Assembly: GCA_037953625.1 (NCBI GenBank)
Contig: CM075655.1
Span: 26,306,001-26,370,000, forward strand
Source: Crotalaria pallida
Taxonomy: Eukaryota > Streptophyta > Magnoliopsida > Fabales > Fabaceae
Reading direction: 5' to 3'
DNA length: 64,000 bases
Each line of letters begins with the position of its first letter. Position 1 is the stretch's first letter. Made by a program: the position numbers and the translations under genes. Of this stretch, positions 1 through 11,163 are shown piece by piece. The notes beneath the pieces are model-generated. The model was not told the origin of the DNA. It made no database searches and saw nothing but the letters and a program-made list of their open reading frames with translations.

Positions 1-98
1 CTTGGATTACTACTTAAAATCCTTTCTTAAACTTGATAATTCTCCTAAATGCTTGGCATAAATCATATTATACCGAAATTAAACTTAGGGATGTTACA
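1..98 (-). mobile_element. Start of an LTR, minus strand, cut by the window edge
   Basis: Read on the minus strand from 98, the sequence opens TGTAACATCCCTAAGTTTAA. This resembles the first bases of the LTRs at 8035 and 11886 (TGTAACATCCCGAATTTTAA). Only about 98 bases lie in the window, so the length, the partner LTR and any coding content are unknown. It abuts another minus-strand LTR fragment, which suggests nested or tandem insertions. Confidence 0.45.
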
Positions 99-1160
99 TA
101 CAACATACACAATCATCTCAATGTTACTGTTCCTAAATCCCCTTACATCTTCATGTTCTAGATTAGAATCTGATTCATGCTTAATTCCTTTCCACTAACC
201 TTCATCAATCTTATTCCCATCAATTCTCTTATGCTTAAGTCATTTTAACTACTCTCAATTAATTTTATCTCAAATAACTCCAATAAACTTAAATCACTTT
301 TGCTATCCTAAATTTAATCCGATAAGCTTAAGTCACTTTAACTAATCCTCAATTACCTCATCTGTTGTTCCCTTCACCTCATAAATCTAATTAAAACTTA
401 CAAATATATCATGTTCATTCCCAAACCCTAAGTCATCACTTATATCAATTCAATAACATTCATCAATTATCCTATTCATAAATATCATGCAACATTTCCT
501 ACACCATCGTATATCACATATAACCATATGTATAAAATGGGTTTATCTCATTTATTTTAGTTCTCAAATTATTAGAAATATCAACTACCCTAAGGTTCAT
601 TATCATATTTACTCAACTATCCTTAGTTACCACTATATTCAATCCATAATCTATTCCCTAAGTCAAGGTAATACCCCCTCCTTACCTCAAATGGTAAGAG
701 AAAAAGGTAAAACCTCAAATCCTAAGCTTTTCTCATTTTCCTTTGTATCCTTTAGAACTTAAATCTTCCAAGCTTAGCTTACAACCTCAAGAGAGCCACC
801 AATGATGAGTTCGGGTATTGTCCAATGGAGAGCTTGATGGACGGAGGGGCTTCATTTGCACTTATGTGTGTTGGAACATGAGAGAGAGTGACTCCATGGT
901 GGTGATGATAAGTTAGAGAGGGAGAGCTCAATGGAGATAATGATGGTGGTGGTGATGCTGCTTGGTGTTTGGTGGCGATGATCTTGGAGGAGAAGAAGAA
1001 ATCAAAGAGGAAGAAGAGCGTTTGTTGCCACATGAAAATGGGAAATGAGCTTTGTGTGTGTTTTGTGTGGTGTTGGAGTCAAGCTTGTCTTGGAAGCTTG
1101 CTTGAAGTGAAATTCGTGCTCCCTAAGTTTCTATTTTTTCTTTTGCGTCAGACATGAAGG

Positions 1161-1334
1161 TAATCGATTACCTTCCAAAGTAATCGATTACTTCCCCAAT
1201 TTTCTTTTTATTTTTTCACACAGGGAGATGATAATCGATTACTTTCCTCAAGTAATCGATTAGCTCGTGAATTTCTATTTTAGTGTTCCCCACAGATAGA
1301 AGACAATCGATTATTTCCCCTAGATAATCGATTA
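1161..1334. promoter_or_regulatory. Three pairs of AATCGATT dyads in U3
   Basis: Ten-base palindromes of the type TAATCGATTA begin at 1161/1181, 1232/1253 and 1304/1325 (the 1304 copy has C for the first T). Spacing within pairs is 20, 21 and 21 bp. Spacers differ in sequence, so spacing rather than spacer identity is kept. They lie upstream of the LTR's putative transcription start, where U3 enhancer sites would be. The binding protein is unknown. Confidence 0.7.
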
Positions 1335-1386
1335 CCTTGACAGTTTTTCATCGCTTGCATTTCAAAATGCCATTTTTCTTCGTTAC

Positions 1387-1449
1387 CCGTCGGATCTTGC
1401 TTAAATTTGAAATCAAGTTTACTAAGACTCCCAACTTCACATCCAACAG
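1387..1449. repeat. Conserved inverted box CCGTCGGATC / CATCCAACAG
   Basis: Two arms about 10 bases long lie some 43 bases apart and are near reverse complements. The same box occurs at 8290-8352, 12143-12205 and 59757-59819. In each LTR it sits between the LTR start and the U3 dyad pairs. It may be a paired RNA/DNA element or two copies of one protein site in opposite orientation. Confidence 0.6.
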
Positions 1450-1704
1450 TGAAATTTGAGTTTTAAGTTATAAAAATTTTATTCCTAATTTTCTAATATA
1501 GGGTGTTTATAACACCGAAAACACTATTTCTAACGCTCTTTTGTTCTTCTTTAAATCTCTTATCCGATGCCAATGCTTTCCAACCCCTTTGTGGCACTCA
1601 AAGAAATCCTAATCCATCACCTTAAATCCTCTTTAGCATAAGTATTATTTCCTAATCTTATTATTATTCTAATTATTCTTGCAATTAAAATTCGGGATGT
1701 TATA

Positions 1705-1940
1705 GAGCAAAATGAACGATTTTAAAAATTTAACTCTGTTACTTAACCCCAATTGACAAAGGGACTAAAGTGATTGACATGAGACACTCTCAAGGACTAA
1801 ACATGTATTTATGATCTTTGAAGGACGAAAATGACCGATGGTTACACTCTCAGGAACCAAAATGACTAATAACTTATAAATTTATCCGATATAAGTTTTT
1901 TAATATGTGTAATAGGTATACATTAGAGAAAACTTTTTAA
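1705..1940. other. AT-rich stretch, no gene seen
   Basis: It contains degenerate GGGACTAAAG-type motifs, common at the ends of foldback or MULE-like elements in this window, but no paired arm could be found. No coding signal is seen. Confidence 0.4.
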
Positions 1941-2256
1941 TACTCCCTCCGTCCCATTATATATATATCTTGGTAAAAGTCAAACGAGTCAATGAAAATA
2001 AGAAAGTATTTGTTTAACATAATGCTATGATTCACTCATTAATTATAAATTGATATTACACAAATTTTCATATCATTACAATTAATACATATTGCAATAT
2101 TGCCTAAAAAAGATTTTTAAATGTGTTTTTCTTATTTACTTATTATCAATCATTGATACAATATACAATCTTTAAGATTTTTCATTTATTTTTTTATTTT
2201 AATATGGGACAAAAAATTTTGCATTTTTTTACCAAGATAATGGGACGGAGGGAATA
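1941..2256. mobile_element. Stowaway-like MITE
   Basis: The left end TACTCCCTCCGTCCCATTAT and the right end, reverse-complemented to TATTCCCTCCGTCCCATTAT, form a 20-base terminal inverted repeat with one mismatch. The element is about 316 bp with TA at both ends, as expected for Stowaway/mariner-derived MITEs. The interior is AT-rich and non-coding. Confidence 0.85.
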
Positions 2257-2345
2257 ATAATAATAATAATACAATATTAAAAGGGTTTTTTTTTCTTTTG
2301 AACGGCATATTAAAAGGGTTAATAAATATGTTTTTTCTACACTTA

Positions 2346-2517
2346 TGACATATGTTAAGAAATTTATATTGGATAAGTATGCATTAAGAGTTGAATGTAA
2401 TTAATACATGCAAATTTTTAAATACGTCAAATTCTAGCGCAAATTTGTTCAATATTGATTTTTTTAACATGTATCATATACATATTAGAAAAAAAAAATT
2501 TAATAACCCTTTTACTA

Positions 2518-2555
<38 letters not shown>

Positions 2556-2732
2556 ATTAACAAAATGGTTTCTATAATTCGTATTATATGACATGTTAAA
2601 AATTTATATTAGATAAGTAAATAACAAGAACGGTTATAATTAATGCACATATTTTTAAATATGTTAATATCTAATTCAAACTTCCTGAATATAATTGTTT
2701 TAACATTTATAATAAAACACATATTAGAAATA
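2346..2732. repeat. Two diverged direct repeats around a TTA microsatellite
   Basis: About 145 bases at 2346-2490 recur in diverged form at 2588-2732. Both run from a GACATRTTAA stretch through AATTTATATT to CATATTAGAAA. Between them is a TTA/ATT run at 2520-2553. This looks like an old local duplication of AT-rich DNA. No gene is seen between 2257 and 3299. Confidence 0.5.
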
Positions 2733-3299
2733 TGAAAATCAAAATAACAAAAATATCTGTGTATCAATAAAAGAACCTCACATAATTTTATAACTTATCG
2801 AGTATTTTAAAATTTAAAAAATACAAAAAAAAAATGGAATAACAACAACATAGCATCACCCTTCTTTGGCAACATCATTCTTAAATTCCTAACTTGTTTT
2901 TTTTTTACCTTCCAGGTCTTATTTTCCCTAATCTACCATTCTTATATAAAAAATGTATTTTTTAGTCACCACATTTGTCGTTGAAGTTTTTGAGTCATCA
3001 TGTTTGTTATTAAAGTTTTCCTTGCACCGCCAAAACGATTGTAAGAAAATATTCATTATCTCTAACCAAAATATTATAATTTGAAATTAAATAGATTATT
3101 CAAATTTTTCAAATCATTATCCCCAACAATAAAATATATATAAAATTCAATAGATTATTCAATTTTTTCAAAATGATTATATATAATAGGATTTGATTTT
3201 ATACTTGATCAAAGTTTTTTTTTTTCATTTCTCTAATTCTTATAAGGACACCATGCTTTAGTTTATTGATTCATATCACAGACATGTTTAACTATTTCA

Positions 3300-3422
3300 A
3301 TGTCAAATTCTCAATTTTCTACATTTGTTCAAACCAGATGTTTCAATTATTGGAGCGTTGTTCCTATGGCTGCTGCAATTGCTGCATCTCTCATTCAAGA
3401 AACTTATGAATTCGGATCGTAG
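3300..3422 (+). other. Short open frame of 40 codons, unrecognised
   Basis: An ATG at 3300 opens 40 codons with a less AT-biased core; a run of alanines and isoleucine follows a tryptophan around residues 19-32. It ends just upstream of the foldback element at 3471. It could be a relic exon or chance. No family is recognised and no splice sites are evident. Confidence 0.15.
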
Positions 3423-3470
3423 AGTTAAGAGAAAACTTAGCATTACTTCTATAATAAATTTTGTTGTTCA

Positions 3471-3979
3471 GCCATATAATATTTTAGTTCCTGAATTTAA
3501 GTGATCTTTTGGAATTAGTCCTTAAACTTTTTTTCGATGCTTTGGGTCCCTGAACTTTGTTCAATTTTTGAAAATGATCATTTCGTCACTTAAGTGATGA
3601 TATAACTGACACCATGCCATGTCACTTTCGTAATATCGATGATTGACGTGTTATCTAGCGTCACGTGACACTACAATCATTTCTTTTAAAAATTATTAAA
3701 AGATTCAATTTTCTTTAAAAAATACAATTTTTAATTACTTTTATTAAATTTAAATTTAATTTTTTTTAATTTAAAAAATTAACGTTTGGCTTATTACCTA
3801 TCGATGCGACAAAGGTGATGTGGCATGGCCTCGGTCATATCACCACTTAAGTTATCAAATGACCATTTCCAAAATTTGAGCAAAGTATAGAGACTCAAAG
3901 CATCGAAAAAATATTTAAGAACCAATTTTAATATAGCACCTAAGTTCAGGGATAAAGACTTAAAATAAGCCTATAATTA
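3471..3979. mobile_element. Foldback (long-TIR) element, non-coding
   Basis: The left arm (about 3471-3660) and right arm (about 3790-3979) are diverged reverse complements. Shared landmarks are TTTTTTCGATGCTTTG, CACTTAAGT and CCATGCCA with its partner TGGCATGG. The roughly 130-base loop is AT-rich. Long arms and a GGGTCCCTGAA-type end resemble small MULE derivatives. An AT run at about 3977-3998 follows it. Confidence 0.65.
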
Positions 3980-4379
3980 TATATATATATATATATAAGT
4001 TAAATTTTCTTTATTTATTGATTCAATAGGTATCTGAGCATGAATTAAAGGAAAGTATCTATGCTTATATTACTAAAATTTTCCCTCATTTAATTTATTT
4101 ACTGCCATAAGTTCAAGGATGGAAAGGAAATTATTGATATTTTAGCTACAATATCTCACACGTTGAAAGCCTTTATAAATTACATAAATCACATGTATCC
4201 TTTAGAAAACAATTCTACACAAATAAGATAGAATGACAATGGATACTAGAATTCTCCCTTTCAATTTTTAGCGCATCCTAACTAGGTGTATATGCCTATA
4301 GAGTGACAAATCCTGAGTAGAGTGTAAGTCCTAACCGGGTGCAAAATTACCCAACAGGTGCGCTAAATCCTGACGGCAT

Positions 4380-4460
4380 AATCTATTGGTAATAACCTAT
4401 TGGTCATAACTATTGGTCATAGTCCTTAGTCATAACTTATTGGTCATAAATTATTAATTA
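4380..4460 (+). repeat. Degenerate 14-bp tandem repeat in the LTR
   Basis: Units resembling CATAACTTATTGGT are repeated here and in the matching 3' LTR at 13386-13460. Unit number differs between the two LTRs, so the block has expanded or contracted since insertion. Confidence 0.6.
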
Positions 4461-4614
4461 AAATAAATTAAATAATGTGTGGGTGTGAAATTGTGTGAAT
4501 GCTATGTAATGTTATTATTTGCTAAATGTGATTGACTTAGTTATTCTCTATGTCCTTTTAGAATATGTTTTCTCAGTATTGTGTAATGTTCACCTCCTTG
4601 TTGTTTTTATACAG

Positions 4615-4658
4615 GTATTGAGATTGAGTTTGCACTATTGTCGGCCGATAAGGAGTAG
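4615..4658 (+). other. Short acidic reading frame after an acceptor-like site
   Basis: The sequence TTTTTATACAG|GTATTG carries a pyrimidine-rich tract and AG. Read in the frame that includes the last G of the upstream exon, it gives GIEIEFALLSADKE and a stop. Its counterparts are at 13616 (GTEIELSILSAEQE), 11084 (GIEVELTWNMAEQD) and, on the minus strand, 57751 (GTEEEFAPEQAEQE). The four align without gaps over 14 residues. Translation is unproven, and nucleotide conservation alone could explain part of the similarity. Confidence 0.45.
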
Positions 4659-4993
4659 TAAATTAGTTAAGAGGAAATTGTAGTTATTTTGTTATAATAA
4701 ACTTATTTTGGTTTTGTATTAAATCAATCGTGCAAGCCCTAAGTTTTGTTTTATTTTGTTAATAGGGCTTGAAAAGCTAATTAATATGTATATGAATGTT
4801 CAAATGTTTTTCTGGACTATACTGGATTTAACAGGCGAAAAATATAAATTTTTTAGAAGTTCGAAAAACAAAGGAAACTCTGTCAAATTTTTCGGAGAAT
4901 TTGGATAAGTAATTAAGATTTTAAATGAAATTTTCCAGTAACTTAATAATTTTAAGTTAAGTTAAGGATTTAATTAGTGATCGTGTTACATTT

Positions 4994-5005
4994 TGGTATC
5001 AGAGC
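4994..5005 (+). promoter_or_regulatory. Primer binding site (initiator tRNA-Met type)
   Basis: TGGTATCAGAGC lies 3 bases after the LTR terminus at 4990. This is the standard PBS complementary to the 3' end of plant initiator tRNA-Met. Confidence 0.9.
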
Positions 5006-5884
5006 AGTTTTTCCTCGGCCTTGGAGTGTGGACTCACAACTTTTGTAGTTTACTCACCAAGTGAGTAACTTGTAGTTAGAAATAGACTAGTTTTATGACT
5101 TAGTTGATTATTGTTAGCATCATAATAGGAATGATTGCGAATTATGGCGTAGTGATGTATTTGAGTCTCCTTTGATTTTGTAAGATTTACCAAACAGAAC
5201 CCGAAATCTTATGATAAAAGATGCCTCATATTTAGAAGGGGACGAATGACGACACTAAGGAAAGAAAATACCTCAACGGGCTAGAGCACTAGGTTGCTAC
5301 CCCACCGGAGAAAGTAATTTTTAGTCTCGGGCCAAGTAAGTCAATTCTAAACATGACAACACAAACCAAGGCTTCGGTATTTTTGAAATTTAAGTGAAAT
5401 CAGGAAAATTTTCTAAGAGTCCCTTAAACAAAACTTAAGTGAGATGAGAATGGTCTTATCACCGATATGGTGCATGTTTGAGACTGATCACCTCAAAGTG
5501 TATATCTATTGGGGATATAATCATCCTGTCCTTAAGTTTCGGTAAACGTTACGGAATTTTGTAAAGTCTCAAATTTAAGAAAAGTAGAAGTGGTTGGTTT
5601 TGCTAAGTGAGGGTTAGTAGAGGATAGTAAGATAATTTGGGTTTTGAGCTCATTTATGTTCCTTGCAATTATTTATGAATTATGATGATTATTAAACTTG
5701 TTAAGATCAGCTTAGGTGTTGGACTTTGATGATTGACATGATATTTGATGATATGAATGAAGGCTGCTGTTGTAGAACTTAGTAATTTGCACTTGCAGGA
5801 GGTTTTAGTAAAAGATATCTAAACCAATCCTTTGGCTCTAAATTCTTGAGATGTTTCTACTGCATATATTTGTATATGTTCCGG

Positions 5885-6830
5885 AAATTATGAGCTTGAT
5901 TGGGGTTGGTTTGATATTTTTAATAATTAAAAGTTGATTTACGATAATTGGGTGAATTTCGGTTTTTAGTTATAGGAGGCCTAGGTAAAAGGGTCTTACC
6001 CTACTCCAGTGATCATGAATCTTTTACACGACTTCTTTTATGTCATTTTTATGTTCTTTGTAAATTTTGGTGATTTTTGGGGATTGTTTTATACTTTTAT
6101 AAAAATTAGTTATTTAGGAATTAGTTTCGGGAAATCGGACTTTTTAATATAATGGAAAACTGAGTTTTTGGGCTTGGGAAGCTCAAATTGACTTGGAATT
6201 TTTATGTAAGCTTCCTGATGTTGAATCCATATTTCATGTAAAATTTCAAGCTGTTTGGGGCAAGTTAGTATTTTAAATAAATGCGTTTTCACAATCAGAC
6301 CCGACAGTTCCGGTGTCTCCGACACTGCGAATGCAGCGGAAAAATAGAGTCTAATGTGCTCCGATCGGTAAACATTTTACAAAACCTTTGGCTAATTATA
6401 TATAATGTCCCTGTAAATTTTGAGGTCATTTGGAATTTGTTTACTATTTTAAATAAATCTGATTTAGGTTCAGGCCCCCAACGTTTATGTTGTTTCCGAC
6501 AAAGTGATCTCAGGGTTAAAACTGAACCTAACAGACTCCGATCGACCTGAAAATTTACCACGATGTCCTTTTATATGCATAGGCACTACCTGCAAATTTT
6601 CATAACATTTGAAATTTAAATGGTATTTGTAAAAAATGCATCTTTGTTACAACCATGCAGTTTTTCCGGTTTTCGGGCTTTCAGGCAAATAATAGAAACC
6701 ATACATCCCGAACTCATTTTCAGATAATTTTTGGATATGTTGCTTTTGAATCCTTACATGTGATGTATGCCAAATTTCAAGTAAAAATGAGTTTATATGA
6801 TATGAGTTCTCTATATGCCTTAAATGTGTT
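5885..6830 (+). repeat. Cryptic tandem repeat, period about 177 bp
   Basis: A recurring AAATTT-type landmark followed by a T/A-rich tail (TATTTTAAATAAAT or similar) begins at 5885, 6062, 6241, 6415, 6594 and 6772. The steps are 177, 179, 174, 179 and 178 bases. A second landmark, CTCCGATCG, falls at the same offset in two units (about 6359 and 6536). The units are strongly diverged, so this is an old array. The period is close to that of many plant satellites. Confidence 0.6.
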
Positions 6831-8289
6831 ATATGTAAGCTTTCAATGACTTTTTGGACTTGTTTATTGTGAACTTCATGTTATTGTGTGATCAGTGACT
6901 TGGTTGGTCCCTATGGGGAGAATATGATGTTTGTTGTGGTTTGAGATAGGAGAATATGCATTGCATGTCTGCATACATCAAGATATAAGAATCGTGGTAG
7001 ACACTTCTCCCTCTAACTTGAGCCGATAATTAAATGTTTTTGCAAGAAAGAGTAGCTCAAGGTCAAATGAGAATGGGTCACCCTATGTGTGAGTAAGATA
7101 TAAGGGAGTAAAGGGAAAGACATTAGAAACAAATTAGTGCTTAGCATGGAAATTCCTAGAGTTGACATTGTAAGACCTAAATTAAAGGGGTTAAGCATAT
7201 CTATATACACCTAAAGTTTCATTTCTTATTCACGCCTATCTATCAATCCAACTATCTGAATTCTTGAATTAGCGAACCTTGATCTTCCCATAGTAGGTTT
7301 CTGTATTATTTTCTATCGGTTCGATCTTAGATAAATAGTATTGTGTCGACTCTTTCTAAGGATGTCAGCATCGTTTGAGAGAGCTTGATCCCTTGCCTTG
7401 TTTCTTGGTAACGTAATATCTTAGAACTTGGATGAACATAATCAGAATGATTAAATGATGAAAATTTAGGGTTTAGTTTAGTAATGATCAAATAGATTTC
7501 TTGATGTTTTAGATCTGGCTGAGCACAAACATGAATGGTGATATATGATTGGATGATACCATGTTTGAATTATAGGGAAATGAGTCGGATGACAGGGTGA
7601 TATCCTAATTGATTACTAGTCCGGATAGGTAAAGATTTGGATGGCTTAAATAATTGAGACTCTGTTAAATCGTTCTTAGCCATATGAAATGTTTGACGTA
7701 TGATTTGTCAATAAGAAGGGAATTATGTACTACTAAGGAATATATGTTAATCTATGAGTATTATATTATGAATATGGTCAAGTGCCTTGGATTAGGGATA
7801 AATTCATGATCCGTGCGGTAGGATTAGTTGTTTTCCTGAGTCAGGATCGAACATGATGGTAATAGTTTAAGTTCGTTGGTTAGTGAGTAAGGTAATGAAT
7901 GATATTTGAGTCGTAAGCGAATTATCGAGGTCTAGTTGAATAACAGATCACATGGACAAATAACTTGTGTCTATTCCTAGTGAGCTTATATAGAAACTTC
8001 GATTACTGTTTTAGAATTTAGAACCGAACCATAGTGTAACATCCCGAATTTTAATCCTAAGAGTAATTAGAATAATGATAAGATTTGGAAGTAAGGATTA
8101 TTCTAAAAAGGATTTAAAATGATGGATTAGGAGTTCTTTGAATGCCATAAAGGAATCACGAAGCATTGGCATCAAAAAGGAGGTTGGAAGATGAACAAAA
8201 GAGCATTAGAAGCGATGTTTTTGGTGTTATAAACACCCTATATTAGGAAATTCAAAATAAAAGATTTACATCTCTAAACCCAAATTCCA

Positions 8290-8352
8290 CCGTTGGATGT
8301 GAAGTAGGATAGGTGAGGAAGCTTGCTTTAAAATTTGAGAAAGATCCAACGG
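8290..8352. repeat. Inverted box CCGTTGGATG / GATCCAACGG
   Basis: The arms at 8290-8299 and 8343-8352 are reverse complements except for one base. This is the best preserved copy of the box found in four LTRs of this window, always 5' of the dyad pairs. Confidence 0.7.
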
Positions 8353-8406
8353 GTAACGAGGAAGTTATGGCCTTTCAAAGTCTGGATACTGCAAAATTAT
8401 GCAGCT

Positions 8407-8491
8407 TAATCGCCTCTTAATCGATTAAGCTGCAATTTAATCGATTAACGTCAGATTGAGTGAAAAGTCTTAATCGCCTCTTAATCGATTA
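8407..8491. promoter_or_regulatory. AATCGATT dyads and half-sites in U3
   Basis: A half site (TAATCGCC) at 8407, full palindromes at 8418 and 8438, and a second half/full pair at 8471 and 8482. Steps are 11, 20 and 11 bp, close to one or two DNA turns. They lie about 20-100 bases upstream of a TATA-like AATAAAAG. Confidence 0.7.
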
Positions 8492-9846
8492 AATCGTGCT
8501 GCTGCTGAAAAAAATAAAAGGGAATCAAGCCCCATTTCATTCCCAATTCGTCCCTTCTTCTTCCCCCACCCCAAGAACACTCATTCCATGCTTTGAGACC
8601 CTAAAACCTCAAGCTATTGTGGCCATCCATCATCATGCTCAAGGTCCCTAGTGTCATCCTCTCTTCTCCCGCTCTTTTGGTGCTTCTCTCTCTCCATGTC
8701 TTCCTCCCTCTCTAGCTCCAACACTCCCATCAAGTCCTAGGTATGTGAGAACAAGTTCTCTTCCTTCTATTTCTTCCATTACAAGAGCTAATCATCATCA
8801 CCTCTAACTCTTGTCTCTCTCTTTGTGTGTTAGGGTTTTATTGGCCCTTTCTCTCTCTTACGTTCCCATCACCGTGGTAGCCGCTCTTGGACCACCGCCA
8901 CCACCTCCATAAGCCCAACACCATAGCCACACGTTCACCCTAACTTCCCTCCTCTCTCATCCGCGAGTTCTCTCTCTCCACGGATCTCACCGACGCCGTC
9001 ATCATCGCCGAGCCACAACCCAGGTTCTTTTTTAAAAGAAAGCCTGAGGTAAGAAGGGTTCGTGTTACCTCTACTTGAGAAGTGAATTCTAGGATGCCAT
9101 AGTGGTGACTAAGAATAGGGTAATATGTTAATGAACCTTAGGGTAGTTCCCACTAACATAAATGGAGTATTTAGAATCATTAATGGAAATCACACCTTAG
9201 GGAATGGAATATGTACGTGTAGGACAAGGTCCGGAACAAGTGAGTATATTTAGGATATTAATTGGTTAATAGTGAATGAAAATGTAGAAAATTATGCACT
9301 GTAACACAAGGGAAAAGTTAAGGAAAAACCAACTAAACTTGGAAGTAAAAGAATAAAGGGTAAAGGTAATAGGCATAAAGAGCATAACTAATAAGCTGGA
9401 AGATAATAAGAAAAATAATAAGTGAAGATTTAAATGAGATAAAAGAGGGATTAGAATGTGGAATAAGGAATGTGTGCAGAGTCGAATATGGGAATATAAA
9501 TAAAATTGGGAATTTGATGTAAAAGGAAATAGATGACCAGTAAAAGGAGTTAATACAAAGACACTAAAGCAAAGAGGGAGTACGTTGTTAGGGAAGTTAA
9601 ATAAAATGTTGTGATAAGATATGGAAAATAAGCTAAGTTAAAAAGGGTAGTTAATTAAAATAGAGTAAAGAAAAAGGAATAATAAGTAAATAAAAATATG
9701 AGATAAGAGAAACAAGGAGATAATTATGAATGTGAAATTATGGCTATTTGGTTATATATGTGATGATGCTTGGGCTTGAAATGATTAGGTCAAAATTAAA
9801 CGGAATTGGTAGGCAAATTAATGACATATAATATGGATAAATATGG

Positions 9847-10700
9847 TGATGTATATAGGCCTTCGATTTGGGGGAGATATACATCGTAGTTGGTGATGTA
9901 TTGTAGGCCTTCGATTTGGGGGAGACAATACATCGTAAATAGGGGTTGTATTGTAGGCCTTCGATTTGGGGGAGACAATACAACGTAACTGGGGCGATGT
10001 ATGTAGGCCTTCGATTTGGTGGAGACATACATCGTCGATGGTGTATGCATGTAGGCCTTCGATTTGGTGGAGACATACATACACCGTAAGTAAAAGGAAA
10101 AAGGAAATAAAAATGGATAAAATAAGATAAACAGTAATGAAAGAGCGATGTATGTAGACCTTCGATTTGGTGGAGACATACATCGTCGATGGTGTATGTA
10201 TGTAGGCCTTCGATTTGGTGGAGACATACATACATCGTAAGTAAAAGGAAAAAGGAAATAAAAATGGATAAAATAAGATAAACGGTAATGGAAGAGCGAT
10301 GTATGTAGACCTTCGATTTGGTGGAGACATACATCGTAGATGGTGTATGTATGTAGGCCTTCGATTTGGTGGAGACATACATACACCGCAAATAAAAGGA
10401 AATCAATAAAGGAAAAAGGAAATAAAAAGGGATAAAATAATGTAAACGGTAATGGAAGAGCGATGCATGTAGGCCTTCGATTTGGTGGAGACATACATCG
10501 TAGATGGTGTATATATGTAGGCCTTCGATTTGGTGGAGACATACATACACCGTAAGTAAAAGGGAAAAGAGATAAAAATGGATAAAATAATGTAAACGGT
10601 AATGGAAGAGCGATGTATGTAGGCCTTCGATTTGGTGGAGACATACTACGTAGATGGTGTATGTATGTAGGCCTTCGATTTGGTGGAGACATACATACAC
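9847..10700 (+). repeat. Array of 13 stem-loops with constant loop and changing stems
   Basis: Each unit has a loop core close to AGGCCTTCGATTTGGTGGAG (early units have GGGG for GTGG, two have AGACC for AGGCC), flanked by arms that pair with each other. The arms are GATGTATAT/ATATACATC (9848), GATGTATTGT/ACAATACATC (9895), GTTGTATTGT/ACAATACAAC (9945), CGATGTATGT/ACATACATCG (9995, 10146, 10297), and a longer GGTGTATGTATGT/ACATACATACACC type (about 10041, 10192, 10340, 10506, 10654). From 9995 on, a short-stem and a long-stem unit plus a purine-rich spacer repeat about every 151-164 bases. The block lies in the putative LTR intron. Long antisense frames here come from the repeat and are not genes. 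Confidence 0.88.
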
Positions 10701-10850
10701 CGCAAGTAAAAGGAAAAGAATAAAGGAAAAGAAAGTAAAATGGAAAAGATAAGGAAAGCGAAAAAGGAAAAAGATAAAGAAAGGAAAAAGAAAGAGAAAA
10801 AGAAAAAGAAAAGGAAGAGAAGAAGAAAGAGGAAAGAAAAGAGAATATAG
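10701..10850 (+). repeat. Purine-rich low-complexity tract
   Basis: Almost pure A/G sequence (AAGGAAAAAGAAAG and similar) follows the stem-loop array and resembles the spacers between its units. No coding signal is seen. Confidence 0.8.
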
Positions 10851-11083
10851 GAATAATTAAAGAATTAAGAACGGAAATAAATGAGAGAATGAGGTAAATG
10901 GAATAGCTAATTAAGAATTTAAAGAACGTGAAAAATAATGGAGAATTATCGGAAAATCAAATGTATGGAAAGTTATAGTAACTATTGTCAATAATAGGGT
11001 AGGCTTAGTGTATTGCTATGTCTCTTGTAGAATTTATCTTTTTAAGTTCTGTGTAATGCTACCCTTGTTGCTATATTTTACAG

Positions 11084-11163
11084 GTATTGAAGTGGAGCTT
11101 ACATGGAATATGGCCGAGCAGGATTTTCATTCCACTACGTGGAATGTATATGGAGTATTATGA
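11084..11163 (+). other. Short acidic reading frame after an acceptor-like site
   Basis: TATATTTTACAG|GTATTG at 11072-11089 is followed by a frame beginning GIEVELTWNMAEQD and running to a TGA at 11161. It matches in position and residues the frames at 4615, 13616 and 57751 (minus). The expected donor is GAG|GTAAG at 9047-9053, which gives a putative intron of about 2.0 kb containing the stem-loop array. Confidence 0.45.

Larger units (their letters stand above)
99..1704 (-). mobile_element. LTR fragment of the TGTAACATCCC family, minus strand
   Basis: On the minus strand it starts at 1704 with TATAACATCCCGAATTTTAA, one base away from the family start. It then runs colinearly with the LTR at 8035: the TGGCATC stretch, the GTTATAAACACCCTATATTA stretch, the inverted box at 1387-1449, and AATCGATT dyads at 1161-1334. 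A donor-like GAG|GTAAGGAGG lies at 681-688, almost identical to 12730-12741. No GTGTTACA end is seen, so the 3' part is missing or replaced by the next element at 98. Short open frames here are not conserved and are not called as genes. Confidence 0.65.
4270..4990 (+). mobile_element. Truncated 5' LTR of the element ending at 13964
   Basis: From about 4278 to 4990 the sequence matches the last 650 or so bases of the 3' LTR (13313-13964), including the TATTGGTCATAA repeats, the splice-acceptor-like region and the terminal GTGTTACA. The first ~1.4 kb of a full LTR is absent, so it has no U3 and could not start transcription. It is joined directly to a PBS at 4994. The left junction is approximate. 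Confidence 0.75.
4991..8034 (+). mobile_element. Internal region of an LTR element, left part, non-coding
   Basis: This lies between the PBS and the solo LTR that splits the element; it resumes at 11463. No gag, protease, RT or integrase motif could be read in any frame, so the element looks like a LARD-type non-autonomous or fully decayed element. At 5885-6830 it contains a cryptic tandem repeat, listed separately. Including the right part, the internal region is about 3.5 kb. Confidence 0.65.

Noticed and set aside
487..762. Plus-strand 91-codon frame near the left edge
   Set aside because: Antisense to an LTR, low complexity, no domain.
9744..10700. Antisense open frames of 186-318 codons across the stem-loop array
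   Set aside because: Several overlapping frames stay open because the repeat unit lacks stops. The peptides are repeats of HQIEGLH or SPPNRRPT with no domain, and indels between units would shift the frame.
9847..10700. CRISPR-like repeat-spacer array
   Set aside because: Spacers are themselves repeated and purine-rich, flanks are self-complementary, the DNA is plant nuclear, and no cas genes exist.
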